The notes beneath the pieces are model-generated. The model ran no database searches. It worked only from the letters and a program-made list of their open reading frames with translations, and was not told the origin of the DNA. Positions 36,011-45,542 of a stretch of DNA of 64,000 bases are shown piece by piece (the first letter of the stretch is position 1; each line of letters begins with the position of its first letter). The stretch comes from Paenibacillus sonchi (lineage in GTDB: Bacteria > Bacillota > Bacilli > Paenibacillales > Paenibacillaceae), in the NCBI RefSeq assembly GCF_016772475.1, contig NZ_CP068595.1, positions 3,906,001 to 3,970,000 of the forward strand, read 5' to 3'. Made by a program: the position numbers and the translations under genes.

Positions 36011-37786
36011 TCAGAATCTTGTAGCCGTATGGAGCAAGATCCAGCACCACCTGTCCTTCCGAAGGAATAAGCTTCTCACCGTTCAGGGCATCCTGAAAGC
36101 GGTCTTCAAGAGGAAGGCGCAGGGTGGCAGGCTGCTCCGAGGGATTCAGTGAAATGACGAAATGGGCATCCTCATCCACCCGCTCATAGACGAAAACGCG
36201 TTCCTGCGGATTAGCCGTCAGGATGCGGAAACGGCCGGTCTGCAAAGCCGGAAACGCCTTGCGCAGCCGGATCAGAGACTGGTAGCTTTCGAAGAGATCG
36301 CGGTTCTGGCGTTCCTCCTCCCAGATCATACATTTGCGGCAATCCGGATCACCCTCACCCTCAAGACCGATTTCATCGCCGTAAAAGATGCAGGGAGTGC
36401 CTGTAAAGGTGAACAGGAAGGCGGTGGCCAGCTTCAGCTTTCTCGGGTCTCCGCCCAGCTGTGTGAGAATCCGCGGTGTATCATGGCTGGCCAGCAGGTT
36501 GAACAGCACCTCGTTGGCCTGCTGCGGGTAACGCATCAGAAGATTCCCGAGCTGCCCGCCAAAACGCCCGGCGTCTATATCGCCGTTGTTGAGATATTCA
36601 ATTAAACGGCTGGTCAACGGGTAATTCATCACGGAATCGAATTGGTCTCCGTTCAGCCAACGCATGGAGTCGCTCCAGACCTCACCAATAATAAAAGCCT
36701 CCGGATTAATGTCTTTGACAAGCTTACGGAAGTCCCTCCAGAACGTATGGTCAATTTCGTTGGCCACATCCAGTCTCCAGCCGTCAATCCCCACTTCCTT
36801 GAGCCAGTAGCCGGCGGTATCCAGCAGGTACTTCCGGGCCTCAGGGTTCGTCGTATTCAGCTTAGGCATGTCCGCAAAAAAACCAAAGGCATCATAATTG
36901 GGCTTCCCGCCGGTAACCTTTACAGGGAAATTATGAATATGAAACCAGCCGGCATATTCCGAGTGTTCCCCTTCCTCAATCACACTTTGGAATTGGGGGA
37001 TTGTGCACTGATATGGTTAAATACGGCGTCAAGAACCACACGGATCCCCTTGGCATGGGCGGTGGCCACCAGCTTCTTAAGCAGTTCCACATCACCGAAA
37101 TCCGGATCGACCTTCCGGTAATCGGTAGTGTCATACTTATGATTGCTTGGCGCTTCGAAGATCGGCGTCAGATAAATGGCGGTAATCCCGAGCCGGGCCA
37201 AGTAATCAAGATGATCCATAATGCCTTGCAGATCGCCTCCAAAAAAGCTTTCCGCTGTGGGCGTATCTCCCCATGCCGCCACATTCACCGGGTCCTTTCC
37301 CGGATCTCCATTGGCAAAACGGTCCGGCATGATCTGATAGAACACGGCCGACTTGGCCCATTCGGGGGCTTTGAACAGGTCGGCCTCATGGATGTAAGGC
37401 CGTTCATAGTAACCTTCGGGCGGTGCTGGCGGTTCCGTAAAAAACCCGGTTTCCGTCATCCAGAGGGTCTCGTCTCCTGCCAGCATCCGAAAGGCATAAG
37501 AGAAACGCTTGTTTTCCGGCTTCACAGCCGTTTCCCAATAATCAAAGAACTGATCAGATGCTATTTTTTGCATCCTGTGCTCCTCATGATAATGCTCCCA
37601 GTCATATTTGTCGCCCGTGAGCGCAAAGACCTGGTCCACATTCGCTTTCCCTGTCCGGACGCGCAGATGGAAGGTATCCTTGTCATAGAGATACGCCCAG
37701 TTGCTGTGGGGAACATGATGTAGAGCTTCACGCTGAATCGTTGTACGGTTGCTTGCCGCTTGGAATGCTTGTTCTCTGGTATGCAT
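35940..37786 (-). pseudogene. GH13 alpha-amylase family enzyme (neopullulanase/cyclomaltodextrinase type), frameshifted at one C run
   Basis: About 615 residues if repaired. It has an N-terminal starch-binding-like domain (to ~130), then the TIM barrel: [24 protein letters not shown] (region I), GWRLDVANEID (nucleophile D, region II), FIIGEVW (acid/base E, region III) and LLASHDTPR (region IV). The frame breaks at 36995-36999 (GGGGG, coding sense CCCCC); a sixth C restores [23 protein letters not shown] at 37786 after GGGAGGG. No signal peptide, so it cleaves maltodextrin or cyclodextrin inside the cell. The C-terminus is slightly long and overlaps the esterase gene. Confidence 0.87.
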
Positions 37787-38003
37787 AGAAGTCCCTCCCA
37801 AACACTCGAATGAAGTATATTATAGCCGTCCCACTCAAAAGTAAACTCCCGGTTCACACAAAAAGACCCAGTCCAGCGCTGAGCCGTTTGAACAGATTGG
37901 GTTTCACTTGGGCGGCTAATGATCTTGTACCCCGTTATTCCGGGGAGCAAATACATTATTACAGCGGAGATTGCCCGTTGAGTTTAGAGGCTATAAAAGA
38001 CAA

Positions 38004-38038
38004 AGCCCTTTCTGTTCCCGCCTGGAAACGAAAGGGCT
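38004..38038 (-). terminator. Terminator for the DUF3231 gene
   Basis: AGCCCTTTC (38004-38012) pairs with GAAAGGGCT (38030-38038). Read on the minus strand it is followed by TTTGTCTTTT. It lies 10 bases beyond the stop of the DUF3231 gene. Confidence 0.75.
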
Positions 38039-38047
38039 GAACCTGTT

Positions 38048-38569
38048 TTAAGCGTTCACAGTTTCTTGTCTTTTGACTTGAAGCGGCGGAGGAATAAGCC
38101 AGCCTTTTTCTTTAAGCATATTCAGAATTTTGACTCCTTGGGCTGCTTTGGTCATGTGATACTTGCCGAATAAGGCGCCGACATCCTCACGGATGCTTTG
38201 TCCCATCGCTTGGCTGCAGGCTACCAGGGAAGTGGCCACATCAGCGGCAATTTTGGCGGCAATTTCGGGATCTGTAAATCTTGCCCCCACGGGAATGTCT
38301 TCAAGCTTGGCCTGGGGTCTGTCGGGCAATGCCGGAGCAGTGCCGATACCGTTGTCTGTCAATAATTTGTCGCATTCGCTTACTTCCAGTTCAGCCTGAT
38401 CAATCAATGCGCTCAGGATTTTTTTCAGATCATGGTCACCCGCATGGTTCAGAAAGGCACGGTAAAAGGAAATAGCCCCCTTTGCGACCATCGAAGCCTG
38501 CCAGACATTATAGATTTCTCCATAATGCATCGGTTCATCTTTTGCATTTCCGCCTAAAATCCCAGACAT
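38048..38569 (-). CDS. DUF3231 family protein (ferritin-like, spore-associated family)
   Basis: 173 residues, mostly helical, fitting DUF3231, a family of CotF-like helical bundles common in Bacilli. Markers are MHYGEIYNVWQASMVAKG early, YRAFLNHAGDHDLKKIL, and DIPVGARFTDPEIAAKIAAD in the middle. The end (GWLIPPPLQVKRQE) is typical. AAGGAGC lies upstream of the ATG at 38569. The role is unknown; sporulation or spore-surface association is inferred from family relatives. Confidence 0.82.
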   Translation of the reverse strand: MSGILGGNAKDEPMHYGEIYNVWQASMVAKGAISFYRAFLNHAGDHDLKKILSALIDQAELEVSECDKLLTDNGIGTAPALPDRPQAKLEDIPVGARFTDPEIAAKIAADVATSLVACSQAMGQSIREDVGALFGKYHMTKAAQGVKILNMLKEKGWLIPPPLQVKRQETVNA

Positions 38570-38682
38570 ACATATGCTCCTTTTATCTTTAATTTTAGAA
38601 AGCCCGCGCCATCAAAAGCCCGCGCGGCCGTTTCTACTTGCTGCATAGTATGTCCTGGAGCAAACTAATTCATGTGAAACCT

Positions 38683-39060
38683 TTAGTTTCCGAAAATGAT
38701 ATCCTGCTTGCCAAGCCGTGAATCGTTCCAGACGGCAGCCAGCGTATCCGGGAATTTGGTGGCCGCAGTGATATAGTCGCCGATCAGCGGAACAGGCGTA
38801 GGAAAATTGCCGTTGGGATTGGTGGAAACGTCGGATATCCGCCGGTTGGCGAAGGAGACGCCGGCATTGAAAGACTCGGCGTAGCGATCGTTCCATCCAT
38901 AAATTCATTGAAGTAATGAACTGCCACGATGAACGTGTCGGGAAAGGTATAGTCAATCGTCGGGGCTTCTGCGCTCATGTAGCCTGGTGCTTGCGGCAAT
39001 ACGGTAGTTGACCAGGTTGCTCCCCCGTCGATGGAGCGGTAAAAGCCCGTTAATGGCTGA
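38683..39060 (-). pseudogene. C-terminal remnant of a BNR/sialidase-like beta-propeller protein
   Basis: One frame gives GFYRSIDGGATWSTTVLP, an Asp-box (S-x-D-x-G-x-T-W) typical of sialidase propellers, then EAPTIDYTFPDTFIVAVHYFNEF. After a shift at a T run near 38903 it continues GWNDRYAESFNAGVSF ... IGDYITAATKFPDTLAAVWND to a stop at 38683. Only the last ~120 residues remain and the upstream side has further frame changes. No start or ribosome site is visible. The rest of the gap (39061-39230) holds nothing recognisable. Confidence 0.6.
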
Positions 39061-39232
39061 AGCTGGCGGTAATGCTTTTATTGAAATCGAGAATCTGGGC
39101 CCGGTACTCAGCTTCTTATTACAATATTGGTCCTGATACATTATGTATTTTGGCATGTAAATGATTGGACGTAGCAGGAAACATTGCAGACCCGGATGTG
39201 AATCCTTGGTGTGACCCGTTAACAGGCTCTGT

Positions 39233-39288
39233 TTGACAAAAGGCGGGGATTCAGGTATTTTGGTACTATAAAAACTATTATAGTACCA
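39233..39288 (+). promoter_or_regulatory. Promoter with a perfect palindromic operator (GNAT-TetR operon)
   Basis: TTGACA (39233-39238), a 17 bp spacer and TATTTT form a promoter. Immediately downstream, TGGTACTATA (39261-39270) and TATAGTACCA (39279-39288) are a perfect 10 bp inverted repeat. It is placed to block transcription and is probably bound by the TetR protein encoded second in the operon. Confidence 0.7.
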
Positions 39289-39318
39289 TTATAATTGTGA
39301 AACGGAAGGAGCTTTTAT

Positions 39319-39939
39319 ATGGATCATATTTCAATCACACATGGCAGCCCCAAATCGGCGTCCGGCGGCAGACTCCTGGGAATGGCACTGGATTATATGG
39401 CTTACCCGGTGATCGGAACGGCAGATAAAGCATTAATTGAGAACACCCTGCAAAAGTTATGGGTCCTCGGAAAAAACCGCTTCAGCCATCAATATGCTTT
39501 TGAAGCAAGGCTGGACAACAGAACGATAGGAATCGTCTCCTGCTACCCGGTATCTGTGATGGATAAGCTGGCTTGGCCCACCGCCCGGGAGCTGCTCAAA
39601 CTGCGGAAATGGAAGCTCATCAAGCATTCGCTGCTGCATTTGCAGGAGCTGTGGTCTATGGTAAGCTTGAATGAGGGAAGAGCGGATGAATACCATATCG
39701 GAGCGCTGGCAGCTTTGCCGGAAAGCCGGGGGTACGGGGTAGGTTCCAAATTAATTCATTATGCAGAGGACAAAGCCAGGTTAAGCAACTACGGCAAATG
39801 CTCCCTGACCGTCCGGCAAGAGAACTTCCGGGCCATTAAGCTGTATGAGCGGCTGGGATACCGGATTACGGATTCCATCGAGAAGAAACCGTATTATCTG
39901 TACCGTATGGTAAAACCCCTCCCGCGCATCCTTACCTGA
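39319..39939 (+). CDS. GNAT-family N-acetyltransferase
   Basis: 206 residues. The acetyl-CoA pyrophosphate loop is seen as LPESRGYGVGSKLIHYAED, preceded by the beta-4 strand YHIGALAA and followed by NFRAIKLYERLGY. GGAAGGAGC lies upstream of the ATG at 39319. It follows a palindromic operator and precedes a tetR gene by 46 bases, suggesting a self-repressed two-gene operon. The acceptor substrate is unknown. Confidence 0.9.
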   Translation: MDHISITHGSPKSASGGRLLGMALDYMAYPVIGTADKALIENTLQKLWVLGKNRFSHQYAFEARLDNRTIGIVSCYPVSVMDKLAWPTARELLKLRKWKLIKHSLLHLQELWSMVSLNEGRADEYHIGALAALPESRGYGVGSKLIHYAEDKARLSNYGKCSLTVRQENFRAIKLYERLGYRITDSIEKKPYYLYRMVKPLPRILT

Positions 39940-39985
39940 AAATTCAGGTGTAGACGGTATAGATGAAGGGTGGACTGGCAAGGAC

Positions 39986-40552
39986 ATGGACAACCAGGTC
40001 TATTTGAAAATTTTAAAATGCTTTGGAGCCAAAGGCACGCGGTTTACCACAGAGGATCTGGCGCGAGAACTGGGCACGAGTAAACGCACAGTGTATACCT
40101 ACTTTTCGAGCAAGGATGAAATGATAGAGAAAACGATTGATTTTGTCTTTTCGCAGATTATCCAATCCGATACGGAAATCCTGGAAGATGCAGGACTCCC
40201 GGTTCAGGAGAAGATACGGCTTTATTTTCAGAATATCCCCGACGCCTATTCGATTGGCACGATTATCCGGCACATGGATGACTTTCAGCGGTATTATCCC
40301 CGGCTCTACGAGAAGGTGAATCATCACCTGGATAGGATCTGGGATGGCGTCATTGAACTGGTGGAGGAAGGGATGAACCGCGGCGAGCTGCACAAGGTGG
40401 ACACCGTCATTCTTAAGCTTATGCTGAATGAGACTCTGAAGAAGCTGCTGGACTATGAGTTTATTGCGGGCCATCAGGTCAGCTTCGAATCCGGCATCAA
40501 GGCTATGAGTGATATTGTTTTATACGGCCTGATCAAAGCAGAACCATTGTAA
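39986..40552 (+). CDS. TetR-family transcriptional regulator
   Basis: 188 residues. The HTH is RFTTEDLARELGTSKRTVYTYFSSKDEM at residues ~18-45; the C-terminal ligand domain is unassigned. The ribosome site upstream is weak (GGGTGGACTGG), consistent with low expression from within the operon. It likely binds the 10 bp palindrome at 39261-39288. A terminator follows at 40588. Confidence 0.9.
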   Translation: MDNQVYLKILKCFGAKGTRFTTEDLARELGTSKRTVYTYFSSKDEMIEKTIDFVFSQIIQSDTEILEDAGLPVQEKIRLYFQNIPDAYSIGTIIRHMDDFQRYYPRLYEKVNHHLDRIWDGVIELVEEGMNRGELHKVDTVILKLMLNETLKKLLDYEFIAGHQVSFESGIKAMSDIVLYGLIKAEPL

Positions 40553-40587
40553 TCATAAAATGACGGGGATTGGCCGGAAGGCCGCCT

Positions 40588-40630
40588 AGGGCATGTTCAC
40601 CGGAAGTATCCGGCGGGCATGCCCTTTTTA
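40588..40630 (+). terminator. Rho-independent terminator
   Basis: AGGGCATG and CATGCCCT pair around CACCGGAAGTATCCGGCG, which forms its own inner stem. A T run follows. Confidence 0.85.
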
Positions 40631-40699
40631 ATATTTCTGTAAGGATATATTAGGGTCTCTGCAAAGAACCTTTTGCAATAAAAGATTGTGACATTGGCG

Positions 40700-40730
40700 T
40701 TGACCTTAGGCCAGACCTAAGGTGTATCTT
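40700..40730 (+). promoter_or_regulatory. MerR-type promoter with 19 bp spacer and palindromic operator
   Basis: TTGACC (40700-40705) and TATCTT (40725-40730) are separated by 19 bp, the over-long spacing typical of MerR-activated promoters. The spacer holds ACCTTAGG (40703-40710) and its complement CCTAAGGT (40716-40723). The merR gene begins 31 bases downstream. Confidence 0.85.
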
Positions 40731-40761
40731 AAAGAAGCACCGTGAGGAAGGAGTGAGGGAC

Positions 40762-41526
40762 ATGAGAAATGAGATTACCATCAGTGAGCTGGCCCAGCTT
40801 ATGAATGTGTCCGTGCATCAGATCCGCTATTTCGAAGACAAGGGTTTGCTGCTGCCAGCTTATATTAGCGGCAACCAATACCGGATGTACAGCATGGAAC
40901 AGATCTATCAGCTGGCCCATATTTTGCTGCTGCGGAAGCTGGGGCTGCCGGTTCAGGCGGTCAAGGCATGTATGACGGATTTTGGCCCGGACGAGATCCG
41001 GCAAATGCTCCAGACCTCTTTGGAGAATACGCAAGCGGAGATTCTGCGGCTCCAGCAGCTTCAGTTGTTTATAGGCAAGGTACTTCAAGAGCATCGCGAC
41101 TTCGGTCAAGAGATGGAGGCTTACCGGGTTAAATGGCGGGAGGCCGTGAATTTGCGGCGCTGGTTCATGCTCAGTCCACAGACTGAACTGGCTGCCAGGC
41201 AGTTTGCCGGTAAGGCCGGTCCCGAGCTCAACTTGTTCGAAGCGGATATTCATTATGTGTTCGAGGGGGAAGGTCCTGCTGTACTCTGCACAGAAGCCAC
41301 GGAGGAAGCCGGTCTGCTGCTGCCAGCCGGAGAGTATCTTTGCTTCCAATTCCTCGCAGCCGGTGAGGACGAACTGGAGCAGCGGATGGAGCAATTCAGT
41401 GCGTATGCCGCAGACAGAACCCTTCATAGGACAGGACCTCTTGTGCTCATTGAGAAATCGTACCTTTCCCTGTTCAGCCAGGACAGGCTTCATTATGAGC
41501 TGCTGCAGCGGATCGGAACCGTATGA
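40762..41526 (+). CDS. MerR-family transcriptional regulator with effector-binding domain
   Basis: About 254 residues. The N-terminal MerR HTH is ITISELAQLMNVSVHQIRYF, followed by the EDKGLLLPA wing and a long dimerisation helix (NTQAEILRLQQLQLFIGKVL). The C-terminal ~130 residues resemble a GyrI-like effector domain. The ATG at 40762 has GAAGGAG 10 bases upstream; the GTG at 40753 is too close. Its stop overlaps the start of the next gene (ATGA). The 19 bp-spacer promoter upstream makes autoregulation likely. The ligand is unknown. Confidence 0.9.
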   Translation: MRNEITISELAQLMNVSVHQIRYFEDKGLLLPAYISGNQYRMYSMEQIYQLAHILLLRKLGLPVQAVKACMTDFGPDEIRQMLQTSLENTQAEILRLQQLQLFIGKVLQEHRDFGQEMEAYRVKWREAVNLRRWFMLSPQTELAARQFAGKAGPELNLFEADIHYVFEGEGPAVLCTEATEEAGLLLPAGEYLCFQFLAAGEDELEQRMEQFSAYAADRTLHRTGPLVLIEKSYLSLFSQDRLHYELLQRIGTV

Positions 41527-42203
41527 CTATGGCACAAAATCACATCACCATTGCGCCAATGCAGGCCAAGTACAACCGGCAGGTTAGCCATCTGCTTGTG
41601 CACGCGTTTCACAGCAAGTTTTATCCGTTGACGAGGCTTGAGCCGGGCGGGCTGGCGGCTTTGTTGGAACAGCTGCTGGATGCTTGTCCGGAAGAGCCGG
41701 CGAGCCAAAGGCTGGTTGCGCTTCACGAAGGGGAAGTCATTGGTACGTTATGCCTCAAGCGGAAAGCGGAGGCAGACAATATTCCGGCTATGGACAATGA
41801 ACCTGCCCGGCTTCCGCCAATGAAGAACATCACCCGGGATGGGAAAAGGAAGATGTTCAAGCTGTTGACCGCCTTGCACTTTTTGGACCATAAACCGCAG
41901 GAGGGGGAATGTTATATCGCGGATCTGTCCGTTCATCCGGCGGCCCGCGGGCAGGGGGTAGGCAGGCAGCTGCTGCATTGGGCACAGCATTATGCCTGCA
42001 GTGATCCGCACCTGAACGTGCTGAGCCTGCATGTCTCCGGACATAACCTGGGCGCCAAGCGTCTGTATGAGCAAATCTCCTTCCGCACACAGGCGGAAAA
42101 GCGCAGCTTGGTGCGGCTTCTTCTTTTTCATGAATGGAGATGGGCGTATATGGTCCTGCCATTGCAGCAAACAAACATAGTTTCTGAACAAGAGGAGCCC
42201 TGA
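41523..42203 (+). CDS. GNAT-family N-acetyltransferase
   Basis: 226 residues with the acetyl-CoA loop VHPAARGQGVGRQLLHWAQ and the downstream NLGAKRLYEQISF helix. The ATG overlaps the merR stop by 4 bases and its own stop overlaps the next ATG (TGATG). The three genes are therefore translationally coupled. As a MerR target it may modify a toxic small molecule, but the acceptor is unknown. Confidence 0.9.
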   Translation: MTMAQNHITIAPMQAKYNRQVSHLLVHAFHSKFYPLTRLEPGGLAALLEQLLDACPEEPASQRLVALHEGEVIGTLCLKRKAEADNIPAMDNEPARLPPMKNITRDGKRKMFKLLTALHFLDHKPQEGECYIADLSVHPAARGQGVGRQLLHWAQHYACSDPHLNVLSLHVSGHNLGAKRLYEQISFRTQAEKRSLVRLLLFHEWRWAYMVLPLQQTNIVSEQEEP

Positions 42204-43222
42204 TGAAAAGAAAAATGGGAATTGCACTCATCGTTTTGGTGCTCATCTGCGCAGGCGCGTTGCTCTATGTATTGGAGCAGAACACTTTTGATATGAAGGA
42301 GCAGTCCATTGAGATTTCCTCTCCGCAGGGCAAATTAACCGGCACACTTGTCCTGCCCAGGAAGGCGGCCGGCAAGCTGGGGCTTGTGCTGTTCATTCAC
42401 GGCGATGGAGCGATTAATGCTTCCCATGATGACGGCTATAAGCCGCTATGGGAGAGGCTTGCTGCGCAAGGGTATGCTTCGCTGTCGCTGAACAAGAGAG
42501 GCATTGGCGGCTCCGAGGGGAATTGGCTCGGCCAGAGCATCGATGACCGGGTAGACGAAGCGCGCCAGGCGCTGGCCTGGGCCAGGACACAGCCGATGAT
42601 TGACCCTTCACGGATCGGGGTGTGGGGAGCCAGCCAGGCCGGATGGGTGATCCCGAAGCTTGCGGGGAAGGAGCCGCTTGCCTTCAGTATTCTGGTATCT
42701 CCGGCGATCAACTGGCTAACCCAGGGCGAGTATAATACACGCAGGCAGATGGCAAAGGACGGATACTCCGGGGATGAAATTTCTGCACGGGTATCATATG
42801 AACAGCAAGTGAAGGAGCTTTTGAAAGAGGGCGCTACGTATGAGGAATATGTACAGGCCGCACATAAGGACGATGTGATGTCCCGGGAGCGCTGGACTTT
42901 TGTGAGCAAAAACTTCAGAGCCGACGCAACCGCCGATCTGCAGCACTTCAAAACTCCTGTGCTTCTGCTGCTGGGGGAGGAGGATGTGAATGTAGACTGG
43001 AAGGAAACGGAACAGATATACCGCCAAAAAGTAAGCGCATCCTTGCTCACGGTTAAGGTTTTCCCGGATACCGAGCATTCCATGCTGGCTACCCGAACCG
43101 CCGGTTCCAGGCTGCGTGCCGTACTCATCAGCCTGTTCGCGCCAAGACAAATTACGGTTAACGGGTATATGGAGCAAATTGAACAGTTTCTGCAGGAAAT
43201 GAAACGGACTTCCGGAACATAG
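42203..43222 (+). CDS. Membrane-anchored alpha/beta hydrolase
   Basis: 339 residues. An N-terminal hydrophobic segment (IALIVLVLICAGALLYVL, ~6-24) may be an anchor or uncleaved signal. The hydrolase core shows the oxyanion-loop LFIHGDGAI, nucleophile elbow GASQAG (GxSxG), acid LGEEDVNVDW and catalytic His in DTEHSM. Related to serine aminopeptidase S33/BAAT-type hydrolases. Third gene of the MerR-controlled operon. The natural substrate is unknown; ester or acyl-peptide hydrolysis is likely. Confidence 0.87.
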   Translation: MKRKMGIALIVLVLICAGALLYVLEQNTFDMKEQSIEISSPQGKLTGTLVLPRKAAGKLGLVLFIHGDGAINASHDDGYKPLWERLAAQGYASLSLNKRGIGGSEGNWLGQSIDDRVDEARQALAWARTQPMIDPSRIGVWGASQAGWVIPKLAGKEPLAFSILVSPAINWLTQGEYNTRRQMAKDGYSGDEISARVSYEQQVKELLKEGATYEEYVQAAHKDDVMSRERWTFVSKNFRADATADLQHFKTPVLLLLGEEDVNVDWKETEQIYRQKVSASLLTVKVFPDTEHSMLATRTAGSRLRAVLISLFAPRQITVNGYMEQIEQFLQEMKRTSGT

Positions 43223-43350
43223 GAATACAGCTTGGCTGCTGGCTGTTATTTTCTCCGGCCCCGCCTCTTTTTGTCCAAGATATGTAACCTGGTATTGAAT
43301 ATACATACTATTACATATTATTAACCGATAAGAGAGAGGCGGGAAAAGCG

Positions 43351-44184
43351 ATGAAAAAGCAGGCTTCACCTGTCAAAAAAAGAACTCTGTCCTCCAGAAC
43401 TGCACGTGCACGGACAGCCGGCCCATCGGCCAAAGCCCAGATTATCCGTTTTGCGGTGATCGGGGACAGCCATGTGGGATATGGGAACAGCTCCAGCATC
43501 TTCAAGAATCTTCTGCCTAAAGCGGTCGCTGGCGTGAAGCCGAGGTTTGTGATATTCGGAGGCGACAACGCGCAGGCAGGTGCGGATCATGGGAATCATG
43601 CGGATGCTTTTTACAAAGACTTCAAGGATACCGTGACCAGCACACTTGGCAATATTCCTTACAAAGCTTCGATAGGCAATTGGGAGGCAAGTACGGTGAA
43701 TCTGTTCACCAAATATCTGGGGGCCGTCTCAGGGAAAATGAATTTTCCGGGGACACAGGGCAAGGTGAAGTATGTGTGGCTGGATTGTGCGCTCGGACGG
43801 TTCACTCCAGCCAGTATAAATCTGCTTACGAATCTGGATGACCAGCATTATTATATTATTGATTTTCATTGGCCCTTGAAGGTAAGCGGGATTACGGTTG
43901 AGTCCAGCCATGTGTTAAGCGGGGCCGAGACGGGCAGATTTTTTGCTTCGATTCCTGCCAAGGCGAGAGACAAGGTGCTGGCGATTTTTACCCACCATGG
44001 ACATTTATTTTACCGCAAGCTTAACAATATCTACCCCGGCTTTACCCAAACTAAGTTTTTCGTCTGCGGGTGCTCCGGGGATTATAAATGCAAGCCGAAC
44101 GGGGACCGGGGTTACTATGATGCAGCTTTGACGATCAACGGGAATCAAGCCAGTATTGAAGCGTTTCGGATTAAGGCTGTGTAG
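43351..44184 (+). CDS. Calcineurin-like metallophosphoesterase
   Basis: 277 residues with the metal-binding blocks in order: FAVIGDSHVG (D-x-H), FGGDNAQ (GDN), SIGNWEAS (GNxE-like; W replaces the usual H) and FTHHGHLF (G-H). A basic N-terminus (KKQASPVKKRT) precedes the domain and no clear signal peptide is seen. GAGAGAGGCGGG upstream supports the ATG at 43351. The 3' end overlaps the convergent LysR gene by 14 bases. The substrate is unknown. Confidence 0.85.
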   Translation: MKKQASPVKKRTLSSRTARARTAGPSAKAQIIRFAVIGDSHVGYGNSSSIFKNLLPKAVAGVKPRFVIFGGDNAQAGADHGNHADAFYKDFKDTVTSTLGNIPYKASIGNWEASTVNLFTKYLGAVSGKMNFPGTQGKVKYVWLDCALGRFTPASINLLTNLDDQHYYIIDFHWPLKVSGITVESSHVLSGAETGRFFASIPAKARDKVLAIFTHHGHLFYRKLNNIYPGFTQTKFFVCGCSGDYKCKPNGDRGYYDAALTINGNQASIEAFRIKAV

Positions 44185-45111
44185 TTGTGGCGGAGCTGGA
44201 CTGCAGCTGTTCAATAAAATGGATAAATGCTTTGGCCGCTGCCGGAAGGTAGCGGTCTTTTCTCCATTTGAGGCCGATTTCCCATACCCAGCCTTCCTCG
44301 GCTATCGGAATCCAGGCGAGCCCCTCCAGCATGAGCCCCGGCGTTTGCGGAAGGACAGATACGCCGAGTCCTGCTTTGATGAAGCCGGCTACTGTGACCA
44401 GATCCTCTGCATCGTAGGTGGAAGCGAGCTGAAATCCGGTATTTTCGAAGCGGGCGGTGATGGTGGCTTTGAGGCCGCAGTTTTTTTGAGACCGACAAAA
44501 GGTTCGCCGGACAGCTTGGTAAGACTAAGTGAAGACTGCCGGGCAAAGGGGTGACGGGCAGGAACAACGATATATAACGGTACCTTCTGAATAATCAGCC
44601 ATTCGTGCTTCATCACGGTGGATTCCCGGGAAGTGATTATCAGGTCCGAGCTGCCCAGCTCGAAATGCTCATCCAGATCCCCAAGGTTGCCCTGAAACAA
44701 ATCAAAACGGACCTTAGGGTGCTCCTGCATATACTTCTGGACGAGGTTAGGCACCAGATCCACTCCAAGAATGTTCAGATAGGATATGGAGATCAGGCCG
44801 GTATCCGGATCGCACCACTCTCTGATCTCCTGCATCCCGCCTTCAATGCTGCGCAGCGCCTCTTCCACCCGCTTGGCGAACTGCACCCCGTAACGGTTAA
44901 GCCGGATATTTCGCCCGCCCCGGTCAAACAGCGGCAGCCCCAATTCATCCTCCAGCTTGGAAATGGCATGGCTTAAGGCAGGCTGGGTCAGGTTAAGGGC
45001 CTTGGCGGCCTTGGTCATATGCTGAAGCTTGGCGACGGTAATGAAGTATTCCAATTGTGTGAGTTCCAGAAGAAGCCCCTCCATTTTATATGAATAATAG
45101 TAATCAATCAA
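44171..45111 (-). pseudogene. LysR-family regulator, frameshifted at an A7 run
   Basis: The N-terminal LysR winged helix is intact (LTQLEYFITVAKLQHMTKAAKAL, TQPALSHAISKLEDELGLPLF). The effector domain continues to GEPFVGLKK, where the coding-sense A7 run (T7 on the plus strand, 44481-44487) needs an eighth A. The repaired frame reads NCGLKATITARF ... GLGVSVLPQ ... and ends at 44171, giving ~310 residues, normal for the family. The start is uncertain: the ATGs at 45111 or 45084 lack a ribosome site, whereas GGAGGGG precedes a CTG that gives ELTQLEYF. Divergent from DUF1330/SDR genes it probably controls. Confidence 0.85.
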
Positions 45112-45115
45112 ATGA

Positions 45116-45135
45116 ATAAGATAAATTATACTTAT
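45116..45135. promoter_or_regulatory. Candidate LysR-type operator
   Basis: ATAAG (45116-45120) and CTTAT (45131-45135) form an inverted repeat of the T-N11-A kind. It lies between the lysR gene and its divergent neighbours and overlaps a TATACT box. Confidence 0.45.
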
Positions 45136-45220
45136 ATGAAAAGGCGATGTAAACTAACGTTGTGCCTGACAAGCAGACACAGCAGTACAACCACTTACAG
45201 GACATGAACGGAGGGGAGCA

Positions 45221-45529
45221 ATGAGCGCCTATGTTATTTTTATCCGTGAGCAGAGCCATAACCCGGAAGAGCTCCGCATCTATTCACAAAAAGCGCCTGG
45301 CGGTCTGGCAGGCCATCCCGTAACCCCGCTTGCGGTGTATGGAACCCATGAAGTGATCGAGGGTCCCGCTATTGAAGGAGCGGCTATTCTTGAGTTCCCC
45401 AGCTTTGAGGAAGCTAAGGTCTGGTATTACAGTCCCGCTTACCAGGAGGCGGTACAGCATCGGCTCCGGGGCGGGACCTACCGCGGGATCATTATTGAAG
45501 GCGTGCCCGCAGCCGCATCACAATCATAA
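45221..45529 (+). CDS. DUF1330 family protein
   Basis: 102 residues of the dimeric ferredoxin-like DUF1330 fold: [20 protein letters not shown] at the start, then [20 protein letters not shown] and a final RGIIIEGV strand. The GGAGGGG site lies 7-8 bases before the ATG. It is followed after 13 bases by an SDR gene. DUF1330/SDR pairs next to LysR genes are common, but the biochemical role is unknown. Confidence 0.9.
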   Translation: MSAYVIFIREQSHNPEELRIYSQKAPGGLAGHPVTPLAVYGTHEVIEGPAIEGAAILEFPSFEEAKVWYYSPAYQEAVQHRLRGGTYRGIIIEGVPAAASQS

Positions 45530-45542
45530 GGAGGAAGCAGAA

